From Asparagopsis taxiformis (Eukaryota > Rhodophyta > Florideophyceae > Bonnemaisoniales > Bonnemaisoniaceae), in NCBI GenBank assembly GCA_030407315.1, contig JALQPE010002403.1, forward strand, positions 62,001-126,000: DNA of 64,000 bases, written 5' to 3'. Positions 18,822-27,679 of the stretch are shown piece by piece. Made by a program: the position numbers and the translations under genes. Positions within the stretch are counted from its first letter, which is position 1; the number at the start of each line of letters is the position of its first letter. The notes beneath the pieces were generated by a model. The model ran no database searches and was not told the origin of the DNA. It worked only from the letters and a program-made list of their open reading frames with translations.

Positions 18822-21800
18822 ATGGGCACAAGCGGAACATCAGGCCGACGACGGTCTTCAGCGCGCCATCCTCCAGCCGCCACACGAACGCCAAGCGAGC
18901 CGTCCAAGGAGGACGTCGCGAAACGCGCCGCCCCGAAGCGCAAACGAGCCCCAGCACGTCCCTCACGAAACACGCATGGCGCCTCCCAGCAGGCCAAGGA
19001 GCACCACCAAGTCGACGCCGCCGCGCTCGATCACGGTGTATCCGTGCTGGACAAATACATTGCCGCGCTGTCGTCACTGTCCAAATCTGGTGATCCCGCC
19101 GCGGCATTTGCCAATCTCAATCTGTCGTCCCCGACCGCGAAGCGCGACTGGTCCTCCGTGGACACGCTCGGCGTCATGACGGAGGTGATTGACGAAAATC
19201 CAAAACCGTCCCTCGAATACGTCCTCGGCGTCCTCGGCTGTCCCGAAGTCCCCAAGTCGCTCGAGGAAAGACAGAGAGGTCATGGCGCTCGCGCTTTCAC
19301 CGCCCATTTTCGTAACAGATCCATCCGCAAGAAGAGAGAGTCGTTGGAACCGCATCTGCCCGCCTCGACACCGCCTTCCGTCGAGACGGAGAAGAGCCCG
19401 TCCGCCGCGAATGAGATGCCCGCAGACGATAATGTGCGCGCCGCTACTGAGCTGGCTGGGGAGGGCGAACTTGCCAATCCGGATTGTGTTACCGAAGCGA
19501 AACAGGAACAGAGTGATCGTGATGGCGCACATGCTGTGTCCATCTCGATTTCAGCGAATCAGCGCAATATTCAAAATACACCTGAAGCGAAACCGTTCGC
19601 GGTAAACGACAATACTGTTCCAGTTGAAGATAAGGTTACGAGTAATGTTGAACGCTCTCGTGATGTCGAAATGAACGTCGTCGCGCACACTCCGTCAAGC
19701 CAACAACACACTGATTCGCAAGTCGCACAACCTGTTGAACAAATCGCTGTGAAAAAGGATGTTGAAATGGAACAAGTTGAACCTGAGCCTTTAGAGAAGA
19801 CTAGCGAACAGCAAATTGTCCAACCTGAGAAACAAGATGATATCCTAGAGGACAAGAATACCACCAATCCGGATTCGAACGTGACGGACGCGACAGCAGA
19901 CAAGGGTTCAACAGAGAAAGAGCTGGAGAAGCCTAAGGAGAGAGAAGAGTCAGTGGAAACCGATCCCAAAAAGGAAGCACCTGAGGTAGCGAAGAAAGAT
20001 GCGGACGTTACTGGTGATTTGTTAAAGACACCAACACTACATACAGCTGAAGATACTATAACAAAAACACTCAACCAGAAGGAAACAATTCAGAATCTCC
20101 AAGGAAAGCCCAAACCTTCCTCAGAAAGTTTGGAAACTGGTGAAAAGGAGCATCTAAACAAGCCGGATAGCATGGAGGTAGTCGATGAAACTGAAAGCAG
20201 TAAGCAAAAAGAGCATATGGATGAAGTTGCCAAACATCAAATGGAGTCCGAAGATGATGAGACTGCAATTCGCAATCGAATGAGTCCCAAGCAGGGCTCA
20301 AATGCAGGAACAAAGGAAGTGTCGGCTGATGTTGGTATAATTATTGATGCCCCTATTTCAGCAGAGCAGCATATCAGTGTGGATAAATCGGAGGCACTTC
20401 AGAAAAATATTACTGCAGATGCTGCGATGACTCCAGTGCAAGATTCAGAAACGTCACCAAAGGTTTCACCAACTATTAAGGCGAACAAGGACAAACCCAC
20501 TCCCAGTGATTCTACGGAGAAACAACCAAATGTGGAGACAGAGGAGGCCCTTCATTCAGAGAAGGATGATGCCAACACGCCGCTTCCCGCAGTCCCCTCC
20601 AACGAGAGTGTAGCAGAGGATAAGAAAGAGAGTGTTCCCACAGCAATTTCGAAGGAAACAGAAAATGTTCAGGATACTGCCCAGATTTCCGGTGACGCAC
20701 CAGCGCAACTGCCGGCTAATATGGAAATTGACACGAAAGGAACACAACCTGTTGAGGAGCCTGAAACTAAACCTGAGAATGAGAACCTTGCTCCCGTCGT
20801 GCCGGCTAGACCGAGCCCAAGTGCTGATAACGCATCTAAGCAGGCAGTAGATACTGCTGCTGCGAAGAATGTCAAGAAGAAGTACCCACCTTTCGAGAAA
20901 CATGCCTCCTCCAAGTCAAAGAAAGCGGAATCAGCTGCAACGAGTAAGCCTACAACAGAAGAGCCAGCTGCCGCAGAGACTGATGATGTCTCATTCGCAA
21001 AACCAGTTCGCAAACCGGAAGTGGCGAAGTCATTTGGACGAAGTGTCATCAAAGAAAGAACTCGTACGACCAGAGAGACGACTCGCGACAATCCTCCCCA
21101 GCATGAACGATTGGGAGCAATTGTCCCACTCAAGAAGGCAAGATATAGGAGAGATCCGCAAGCTATCGAAAAAGATGAGGATAGGATGGAGGACACCACT
21201 CAAGATGTTCCGAAAGGGACTGATGGAAAAGACACTCAGCGTCCAAACAAAATTACAAGTTCAGAGTCGAGTGATTCACTCACTGAAGCAATTTCTAGGG
21301 CGTCGCGTATGAAAGCTGCTGCTTCAAAAGCAAGGAAGATTTCGGGAGGCGTGTTTCAACCCACGCAACCTACACGAAAGCCTCCGAAGAAGGCAATATT
21401 GAAGGAACATGCAGAAGCTAAATTTCAATCTAGAAAGCAAGAGCAGAGTGAGGCGTCGGACAAAAAGGCGGTTTCGGAAGCAGTCAAGCCTACTCGAAAG
21501 GATAAAGGGGAAGCGAGTAAGACTCGAAAAGTGGAACAAAAAGGACGCGAAAAACCGACAGTGTCGAGGCGTTCCGCAAACGCGAGCACGGAAGTTACGC
21601 AGGTTGTTCCGCGTCAAACGCGCCTCCGGCGAGAATCATCTCATCTATGTGAAGATGGATCATCGGCAATGGCGGACCGAGATCCGTTCCTGATCGAATG
21701 TTACAATGTGTGGAGAGCGATCAGCAAAGATAAGATTACGATACCATTCCGGAAGCCCGTGACTGCTCGAGATGCGCCCGGTTACTTTGACATTGTTAAG

Positions 21801-22508
21801 AACCCTATGGATCTTTCAACTGTCAAAAAACATCTGGAAGACAAAACGATACAAACACCGGAGGACTTTTTCGAGGAGATGATGTTAATTTGCAGCAATG
21901 CTATGCTGTTCAATGACGTAGATTCTGATCTATACGAACTGGCAATTGATTTAAGAAGATTAATGCGAAAGAGCATTCGGCCTGTGCTGCGTCGGTGGCG
22001 AGATTCTAGGCCGGAGGGGGAGCGTGAAAACCGATCGATAGATGTGCTGCTGGAGAAGGGATCTGATGAATCTGAAAGCGACGAGAGTGATTCAGCGATC
22101 GTGGCTAGCGGAACTACTGGGCGTGGCAGTACGAGATATCCATCTCGTCGAAGCGGAGCAGCAGCGGCGAGCAGTGTTCATAAAGAGCCTACTAGTTCGC
22201 CGCGAGAGACAACTGTGAAGAAAAAGAAGCCTACTCGTGGACGCAAACGCACGACTCAGGAATTGTCAGACGGCGAAGATGGCGGGGAGTATTTGACGAT
22301 CCGTCGCACTGCAGGTCGAGGCGGTCGACGTGGTGGGTCTACTAATGCCGGCACGAAAGGCAGCAAGGCTGCCGCAGCTTCGGCGAAAAAGGGCAAGAAA
22401 AGCGGCAGAGCGGGATCTAGTGCCGTGGCTGAAGAAGTCGTCGAGGAGAAGAAAAGCGTTAAGAAGAGGAGACTGAGTGGAAGGAGGAAACGTGGGGATG
22501 ATGAGTGA
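18822..22508 (+). CDS. Bromodomain protein, BRD8-like, with long disordered middle
   Basis: 1228 residues in one exon. The only folded domain recognised is a bromodomain at about 956-1065: WRAISKDKITIPFRKPV, APGYFDIVKNPMDLSTVKKHL and ICSNAMLFND, where the Asn of the NAMLFND block matches the usual acetyl-lysine anchor region. The order of motifs (IPFRKPVxxxxAPGYxDIVKxPMDL) resembles BRD8, a subunit of the NuA4/TIP60 acetyltransferase complex, but a general chromatin reader is possible. Residues about 170-900 are acidic, Glu/Lys/Ser/Thr-rich and low in hydrophobics, so likely disordered. The N- and C-terminal ends are Lys/Arg-rich (nuclear signals, an RGGRRGG stretch near 1165). Chromatin location is inferred from the domain. 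Confidence 0.8.
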   Translation: MGTSGTSGRRRSSARHPPAATRTPSEPSKEDVAKRAAPKRKRAPARPSRNTHGASQQAKEHHQVDAAALDHGVSVLDKYIAALSSLSKSGDPAAAFANLNLSSPTAKRDWSSVDTLGVMTEVIDENPKPSLEYVLGVLGCPEVPKSLEERQRGHGARAFTAHFRNRSIRKKRESLEPHLPASTPPSVETEKSPSAANEMPADDNVRAATELAGEGELANPDCVTEAKQEQSDRDGAHAVSISISANQRNIQNTPEAKPFAVNDNTVPVEDKVTSNVERSRDVEMNVVAHTPSSQQHTDSQVAQPVEQIAVKKDVEMEQVEPEPLEKTSEQQIVQPEKQDDILEDKNTTNPDSNVTDATADKGSTEKELEKPKEREESVETDPKKEAPEVAKKDADVTGDLLKTPTLHTAEDTITKTLNQKETIQNLQGKPKPSSESLETGEKEHLNKPDSMEVVDETESSKQKEHMDEVAKHQMESEDDETAIRNRMSPKQGSNAGTKEVSADVGIIIDAPISAEQHISVDKSEALQKNITADAAMTPVQDSETSPKVSPTIKANKDKPTPSDSTEKQPNVETEEALHSEKDDANTPLPAVPSNESVAEDKKESVPTAISKETENVQDTAQISGDAPAQLPANMEIDTKGTQPVEEPETKPENENLAPVVPARPSPSADNASKQAVDTAAAKNVKKKYPPFEKHASSKSKKAESAATSKPTTEEPAAAETDDVSFAKPVRKPEVAKSFGRSVIKERTRTTRETTRDNPPQHERLGAIVPLKKARYRRDPQAIEKDEDRMEDTTQDVPKGTDGKDTQRPNKITSSESSDSLTEAISRASRMKAAASKARKISGGVFQPTQPTRKPPKKAILKEHAEAKFQSRKQEQSEASDKKAVSEAVKPTRKDKGEASKTRKVEQKGREKPTVSRRSANASTEVTQVVPRQTRLRRESSHLCEDGSSAMADRDPFLIECYNVWRAISKDKITIPFRKPVTARDAPGYFDIVKNPMDLSTVKKHLEDKTIQTPEDFFEEMMLICSNAMLFNDVDSDLYELAIDLRRLMRKSIRPVLRRWRDSRPEGERENRSIDVLLEKGSDESESDESDSAIVASGTTGRGSTRYPSRRSGAAAASSVHKEPTSSPRETTVKKKKPTRGRKRTTQELSDGEDGGEYLTIRRTAGRGGRRGGSTNAGTKGSKAAAASAKKGKKSGRAGSSAVAEEVVEEKKSVKKRRLSGRRKRGDDE

Positions 22509-23523
22509 AATTTTTAAATCGGTTTGATGACTTGCTTGTGATGGACATGTTGGGCTATTTTTGCTGTTAGACGTTGGTTTTTTTGTACAGTATTTGGGTT
22601 TGATGTGGTTAACGTAAATTGTTTAGTGCGCTTGATTACAACTTGGCGGTGATATATTGAAGCATGACGAGATGAAGGTGCAGCATGCCGCAGGCTGTGA
22701 TGTCACTAGACACTCGCTGATTGCATTTCACGTCGTGTCGTATGAAGGAATAGTCAGATGAGTTGCGACTGATTTTGTGAGCGGGTGGAAGGAGAAGGAG
22801 AAAAAAGCGTTCTGTTGGATGTTTGACAAAGTCGGTTGTATGAATTGGGAGTATCGACGTGTCTGCAAAAACGGCTTGCCGTAGAGTGGAACTAGGTGTT
22901 GCAAATTTAGTTGCGACTTCACTCGAGACGACTAGAGCGTCATGGGGTCAAGCGGGACCAATTGTGGCAACAAACAGTGGGAGGGAGTGCGCGTCCATTG
23001 AGATGAGAATGAGGGGTGGCGAACGGTGTATTCAGCAAATGCAATGGGAAGCGATTTACCGAACTTTGCACGAACAAGTTGTCATGAATGATGTAGAGAT
23101 GCTGCGCAGCATTGACGTGTCTGGCGCGAGAGTTTGACGGCAGCTTTGGCGAAAGCGTTGTAACGAGGAGATCAAGGTTGGTGGACGTGAATGAAAGAGA
23201 CGGTGTGAGTAGATTGGACGCGGCACAGATATTTCAACGTGTGCCACAAACCAGTGCTGCGATCTCACGGCAGAGTAGATTTGGTGATAAAATTTCATTG
23301 GGTAACACTCTGTGCAATCTGGAGCAGGCGCGATAAAACAATGACAAAAAACCCTACACAATATGATGCCAACGCTTTGAGCACTCAATCGAATGCGATG
23401 GACAGCATTGCACCCGCCACCAATAACCAACCGACCGCATCACTCTCACAACCGCTCACTCAATTTCGATAGCAACGCCGCGTCGACCCATCCCCAACCG
23501 TCTACTTATTCCCGCCCGCCACG
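22509..23523. other. Intergenic, nothing recognised
   Basis: 1.0 kb between two co-oriented genes. The first 100 bases are T-rich 3' flank of the bromodomain gene. Short frames show no motifs. Confidence 0.5.
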
Positions 23524-24342
23524 ATGAACGCCTGCTTCGCCGCCCCCATCACATCGGGTGCCTTCACCGCGCGTCCACTAGTGCAACAAGCCGCCGTCAC
23601 GCACTGTCATGCGCCCGTAGTCTCGATGTCCTTCCGCATGCCGCGTTTCGGTCGCGCGTTCAAGCTGCCCCCCTTCGGCAGCGGTGCTGGCTTTGGACTC
23701 GGCGGCATTGGCCAGGGCTCCGGTAGTGGCACCAATTTCGGCGGCGCGGGCGGCCGCTTCGGAAAGGGGCGTAACAGTGGCGGCGGTGCCGCAGATGATA
23801 AGGGTGGTAATGTTTTCACAGCCCTTTGGACTGGATATAATCTCAGTCTCGAGAAGAATCCCATTCTCACAAAGGCTTTCACCTCGTTGATCGGCTTCTT
23901 CCTCGGCGATTTGCTCGCGCAAAAGTTCCTCAGCGCTGATGATGCCGAGATTAATAAGGGCCGTCTCGCACGCATGGCGTCCTTCGGCTTCCTGATTCAT
24001 GGCCCCACCGGCCATTACTTCTACTCGGCGCTTGATAGGGTCATTGTGGGCACGTCCCCGCTCAAGGTGGCGTCCAAGGTGGCAATTGATCAGGTGCTTT
24101 GGGCTCCCATTTTCACGTGCCTCTTCTTCGGATACCTCGGCATTGCCGAGCGCAAGTCGCGAAAGGAGATCGTGGACAAAATTAAGAATGATACCTGGAC
24201 AGGTGTCAAGGCCAGTTGGAAGTTCTGGCCGGTAGCGCACACTATCAACTTTGCGCTCATTCCGACGTCGCAGCGACTTCTCTACATCAACACTCTTCAA
24301 GTGGGCTACAACGTCATCCTCAGCCTTATTGGCAACAAATGA
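23524..24342 (+). CDS. Mpv17/PMP22 family membrane protein
   Basis: 272 residues. The N-terminal 100 residues are Gly/Phe-rich and start with a Ala/Thr/Arg-type leader, suggesting a plastid or mitochondrial targeting region. The Mpv17/PMP22 domain fills about 105-272: NPILTKAFTSLIGFFLGDLLAQ, HGPTGHYFYSALDR, KVAIDQVLWAPIF, and the signature WKFWPVAHTINFALIPTSQR, with four membrane helices. Family members sit in peroxisomal, mitochondrial or plastid membranes and some form channels; the substrate is unknown. The leader favours an organelle of endosymbiotic origin over peroxisomes, which is inference. Confidence 0.88.
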   Translation: MNACFAAPITSGAFTARPLVQQAAVTHCHAPVVSMSFRMPRFGRAFKLPPFGSGAGFGLGGIGQGSGSGTNFGGAGGRFGKGRNSGGGAADDKGGNVFTALWTGYNLSLEKNPILTKAFTSLIGFFLGDLLAQKFLSADDAEINKGRLARMASFGFLIHGPTGHYFYSALDRVIVGTSPLKVASKVAIDQVLWAPIFTCLFFGYLGIAERKSRKEIVDKIKNDTWTGVKASWKFWPVAHTINFALIPTSQRLLYINTLQVGYNVILSLIGNK

Positions 24343-24479
24343 TCCAAGTGTAGGCGTGCTGTGGGCTGGTGCCTTGAATTAGCTTTGCACTAGTACAGCG
24401 AGTGTTTTGTTTTGCTCTGCGAAAACTTGGCATTTATAAAAGCATGTTGTAATACTCCGTACGATCCCGTCCGCATCTT

Positions 24480-25768
24480 TTAACAACTTCTCGCAAAATC
24501 ATCGCTGTTGATTGCATAGTCGCCATTGTCATGATATCGCTCAACCTTGACAAGTGGCCTTACAGGTGACACGCGCAGACTCAATTCATGCATAGAAAAT
24601 TCACTCTCCCCCGTCACTTCTCGTGAAACTGTCAACCACGACGGAATATCCAACCGTCCCATGTACCCTTCATCGCAATGGCAACGCAACATCAACACAG
24701 TCGGCTCAACATTCAGCACATTGTCAAACACAAAGTAATTGCCACTATACAGAAAACATTGACGTCTAATTCGCAATGTCCTGCGTTCCGGATCCGAGTG
24801 CGCCAGCAACGACAAATATTCCCGATTTGTAATTTGTCTCTTCGTCTCACGGTTCAAAGTACGCACCTTGTGCACAAAGGTGAACACCCCATGCTTCCCC
24901 CTCTTCCTCACACTTTCCTGCACCTTCTCCTCCGCAAGCTTCTTTAAAAACGTCTGCTCCACCTCAAACTCCTCAAATCCAGCCATGGAGTCCACAGCGG
25001 CATGCAAACTGGGCAACGGTTCTAGCAGAAACTTTCTCACCACTCTCTTTGACAAATGCACACCGGCAAGCTCTGAAATGATTCCATCAACGCGGTTAAT
25101 CTTCTCCCTAAACCCAGTACGATTGTCAACAATCCTCAAATGCGGATGTCCAACCCATGCCTTCTGCGTTTTATGATCGACACGACGGGCCTCAGACGGC
25201 GTCTCGGTACGCACCTGATTATTCTCCAGCTGATAATATCCCTCCGCGCCATCAGCAGCAGTGACGAGGTGCACCACGAGGTCGTATCGCGCGTCGCGAA
25301 TGGCCACCATGTCCCAATTATTGGCGCGCAGCATGGTGGACCAGAGCTCGGAGGACATGTAGGCGCGTCCGTCGCAGGTGCCACGATCGCAGAGCACGAA
25401 GGAGGTCTTGGCGGAGGCGGACGCGACAGCGTAGAAGGCGTCCTCGAGAGCGAGCTGGGTGCGTAATAATGCGGTTTGAAAGTTGAGCACCTGCTCCTTG
25501 GTCATGCCGGAAAATGAAGCACCGCCCGTCATCATGAGGGTCGCCGCTTCTGGAACAACATAGACTCCGAAACCGCGACTTCTCAGTCGCTCGGCCACTT
25601 CGGCTAGCGCCGTGGTTTTACCTGAGATGGCGCCGTTTGTCGTTGCAGATATTAGTTTGCAGAGTTTGGTACGTGTAATCAACGCGCGCTTCGTGCCGAG
25701 TGATGCTTACCTGCGCAGGGACCGCCCGTTATTGCTACGCGATAAATTGCAGGCGGTTTGTTGGCCAT
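24480..25768 (-). CDS. TTD14-like AAA/P-loop NTPase with C-terminal CYTH-like domain, two exons
   Basis: Minus-strand exons 25768-25711 and 25621-24480 join in phase 1 to 399 residues. Exon 1 supplies MANKPPAIYRVAITGGPCAG and exon 2 continues GKTTALAEVAERL, so the intron falls inside the Walker A motif GGPCAGKTT. The first half is an ATPase-like domain (VVPEAATLMMTGG, then FVLCDRGTCDGRAYM). The second half (from about 215) resembles a CYTH fold: RETKRQITNREYLSLL, RTLRIRRQCFLYSGNYFVFD. This architecture is that of TTD14 (TRPL translocation defect 14), a GTP and phosphoinositide binding protein of animals with broad eukaryotic relatives. Its role here is unknown. Reading only the long exon would lose the P-loop and misplace the start. 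Confidence 0.8.
25622..25710 (-). other. Spliceosomal intron inside the TTD14-like P-loop (89 bp)
   Basis: Donor GTAAGC and acceptor CTCAG on the minus strand, with a branch-like CTAAT about 30 bp before the acceptor. Phase 1 joining gives an exact GGPCAGKTT. Confidence 0.85.
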
Positions 25769-26253
25769 TGTGGATGGTAGCGGCGTGGTGTCGGGCGAGG
25801 GGATCCTGCCGCCACGACGCCCGGCGGTTATGCATCTCTATTCAAGTCTACGTAGATCAGATCTGGTAAAGTGAGTTGATTAGTTCATTGCTGTATACAC
25901 ATGTGTAGTATGATGCGAAATGGGCGAATGAAAAGTGTCCAAGTTTTAAACCTGACGTTTATTCTCTCAAGGGACAAGACGGCAGCTGTGGTCTATAGGT
26001 GCGCTGCACGGAATCTGCAATCTGCCAGCATTGCGCTCCCAACTTTCCGCAGATGTCTTCCTCGCCCCGCCCTTTGCTCGCCTTCCACAATCCAACTTTC
26101 TGCGTCCCTATTGGCCAAACTTCGCAAACGCCACACCACAGACGTCTATTTCACACTGCCAAAAGTCGCCAAAGTGCGCTGCTATATCAGTGCGCCGCAT
26201 CATCTCCTTTCACGACCGGCATCAATCACATAAATAACAAGCATTGCAATCAA
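25769..26253. other. Divergent intergenic region, TTD14-like / ZIP genes
   Basis: 485 bp between two divergent start codons. The ZIP frame is open upstream to 25999, but those residues lack family similarity. Contains TATTGGCCAA near 26107, a CCAAT-type site. Confidence 0.45.
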
Positions 26254-27114
26254 ATGAGCACAAATGTCACCACAATTTATCCCACACCCGTCTCCATGAC
26301 GATACAATTCGCCGCGAGCGCAGATGATGTATACAACAATTTCTCCATCGCGCTCGCGCTATCGTCGCTCGCTGGTGCCTCGACCGGCATCGGCGGGCTC
26401 ATGATGGTCCTCCACAATGATCTATCCGTCCATCGTCTCGGTATGTGGCAAGGCGCCGCTGCTGGTTTCATGCTGTCCGTTAGTTTCTTCGATCTCGCTC
26501 CCTCCGTCTTGGCCGATCTCGACTTGTTGCCCGCAATTGTGTATTTTGCTATTGGTGCTGCGATTTTTCTCGCCCTCAAACAGTGCATTCCAGAGCCTGA
26601 TATGGACGCGTTTACAAAGACCAGCGACTCGTCCGTGCGAAAGGTTCTATGGTCCGGCTTGTTGACAGCGGCTGGTATCTCGCTACACAATTTTCCAGAG
26701 GGAATTGCCGTGTGCATGGCTTCGTTGCGTGGACTCAAGTTTGGCGTACCGCTTGCAATTGCAATTGGTCTGCATAACATTCCGGAAGGTATGGCTGTCG
26801 CGCTTCCGTTGTACTTTGCAACACGCAATAAGTATTATGCAGTGCGCATGGCGTTTCTGTCGGGTATGGCGGAGCCTGCAGGCGTACTCTTCGTACTCGC
26901 ACTTATCACCGTCACAGGCACTCTTACCAAGTCATTCATTTCTATTTCTATGAGTGCCGTGACCGGGATCATGGTCGTTCTCAGTCTCACCGAACTGCTT
27001 CCACAAGCCGTCCGACACGCCGGTAAAAAAGACGCCGCTGTAGCAACCACGCTCGGTCTCGCCGTTATGACCATTCTGTTACGCGCTATTGACTCCCTCG
27101 GTTTTGAAGTATAA
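26254..27114 (+). CDS. ZIP family metal transporter (ZupT/GufA-like)
   Basis: 286 residues from the ATG at 26254 (MSTNVTTIY), with about eight membrane helices. The two metal-binding signatures are HNFPEG (145-150) and HNIPEG (174-179) on successive helices, as in ZIP carriers of the ZupT/GufA branch. These import Zn2+, Fe2+ or other divalent ions into the cytosol. The His-rich loop common in plant ZIPs is missing; the loop at 110-130 is short and acidic. An upstream in-frame ATG at 25999 would add 85 residues with no resemblance to the family, so it was not used. Metal preference and membrane cannot be told from sequence. Confidence 0.88.
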   Translation: MSTNVTTIYPTPVSMTIQFAASADDVYNNFSIALALSSLAGASTGIGGLMMVLHNDLSVHRLGMWQGAAAGFMLSVSFFDLAPSVLADLDLLPAIVYFAIGAAIFLALKQCIPEPDMDAFTKTSDSSVRKVLWSGLLTAAGISLHNFPEGIAVCMASLRGLKFGVPLAIAIGLHNIPEGMAVALPLYFATRNKYYAVRMAFLSGMAEPAGVLFVLALITVTGTLTKSFISISMSAVTGIMVVLSLTELLPQAVRHAGKKDAAVATTLGLAVMTILLRAIDSLGFEV

Positions 27115-27217
27115 TTCGTACAATCTTGTAACTTGCGCTGCCAACACCAGTCAATATTATATCAAATGAAACCAACTGTGTACTCTATTTTACAGAAACA
27201 GTTACGCACGCGCCAAC

Positions 27218-27679
27218 TTATACATTAAATGACTCACCGCATCCACAAGTTCCCTTGGCATTCGGGTTGTGGAACACAAATTCGGACACAAGTTCATTGT
27301 CCACAAAATCCATCTTGGTACCCACAATGTGCATGAGCGCTCGCGGGTCGATGTAAACGTCAGCTCCCTCGATGGAAACCTTTTCATCGTACTTGTTTCT
27401 TTCATCGGCATAGTTCAAAGTGTACGCCATTCCATTGCAGCCGCGCGTTCGCAAGCCGATTCGCACCCCGCTTGGTGTTGGCTGTTGAGAATTGAGCAAA
27501 TATCGAATACGCTCCGCCGCCGCCTCAGTGACTTCTAGTGCTGCCGGTGGCCGTCGCAACCGTGATTTGGCATGTTTTGGTTGCTCCACAGCTCTCACCG
27601 TTGCCATGTTTCGCGAAAACTTGGACGCGTATCTGCATGAAGCTTCATGCAAAATAGTGATTGTTCTTGCACGAAACAT
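27218..27679 (-). CDS. ISCA1: A-type iron-sulfur carrier ISCA, mitochondrial
   Basis: 153 residues. The HesB/IscA domain fills the C-terminal 110 residues and has all three cysteines: RGCNG and the terminal CGCGESF. Flanking conserved parts are [13 protein letters not shown] and [20 protein letters not shown]. The N-terminal [21 protein letters not shown] is Arg/Ser-rich without acids until residue 12, in line with a mitochondrial presequence. A-type carriers pass Fe-S clusters to mitochondrial 4Fe-4S proteins. The call ISCA1 versus ISCA2 is by overall likeness. The gene converges on the ZIP gene, with stop codons about 100 bp apart. Confidence 0.87.
   Translation of the reverse strand: MFRARTITILHEASCRYASKFSRNMATVRAVEQPKHAKSRLRRPPAALEVTEAAAERIRYLLNSQQPTPSGVRIGLRTRGCNGMAYTLNYADERNKYDEKVSIEGADVYIDPRALMHIVGTKMDFVDNELVSEFVFHNPNAKGTCGCGESFNV

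Noticed and set aside
25999..26253. N-terminal extension of the ZIP transporter
   Set aside because: Residues before the ATG at 26254 have no likeness to the family or to a clear targeting peptide.
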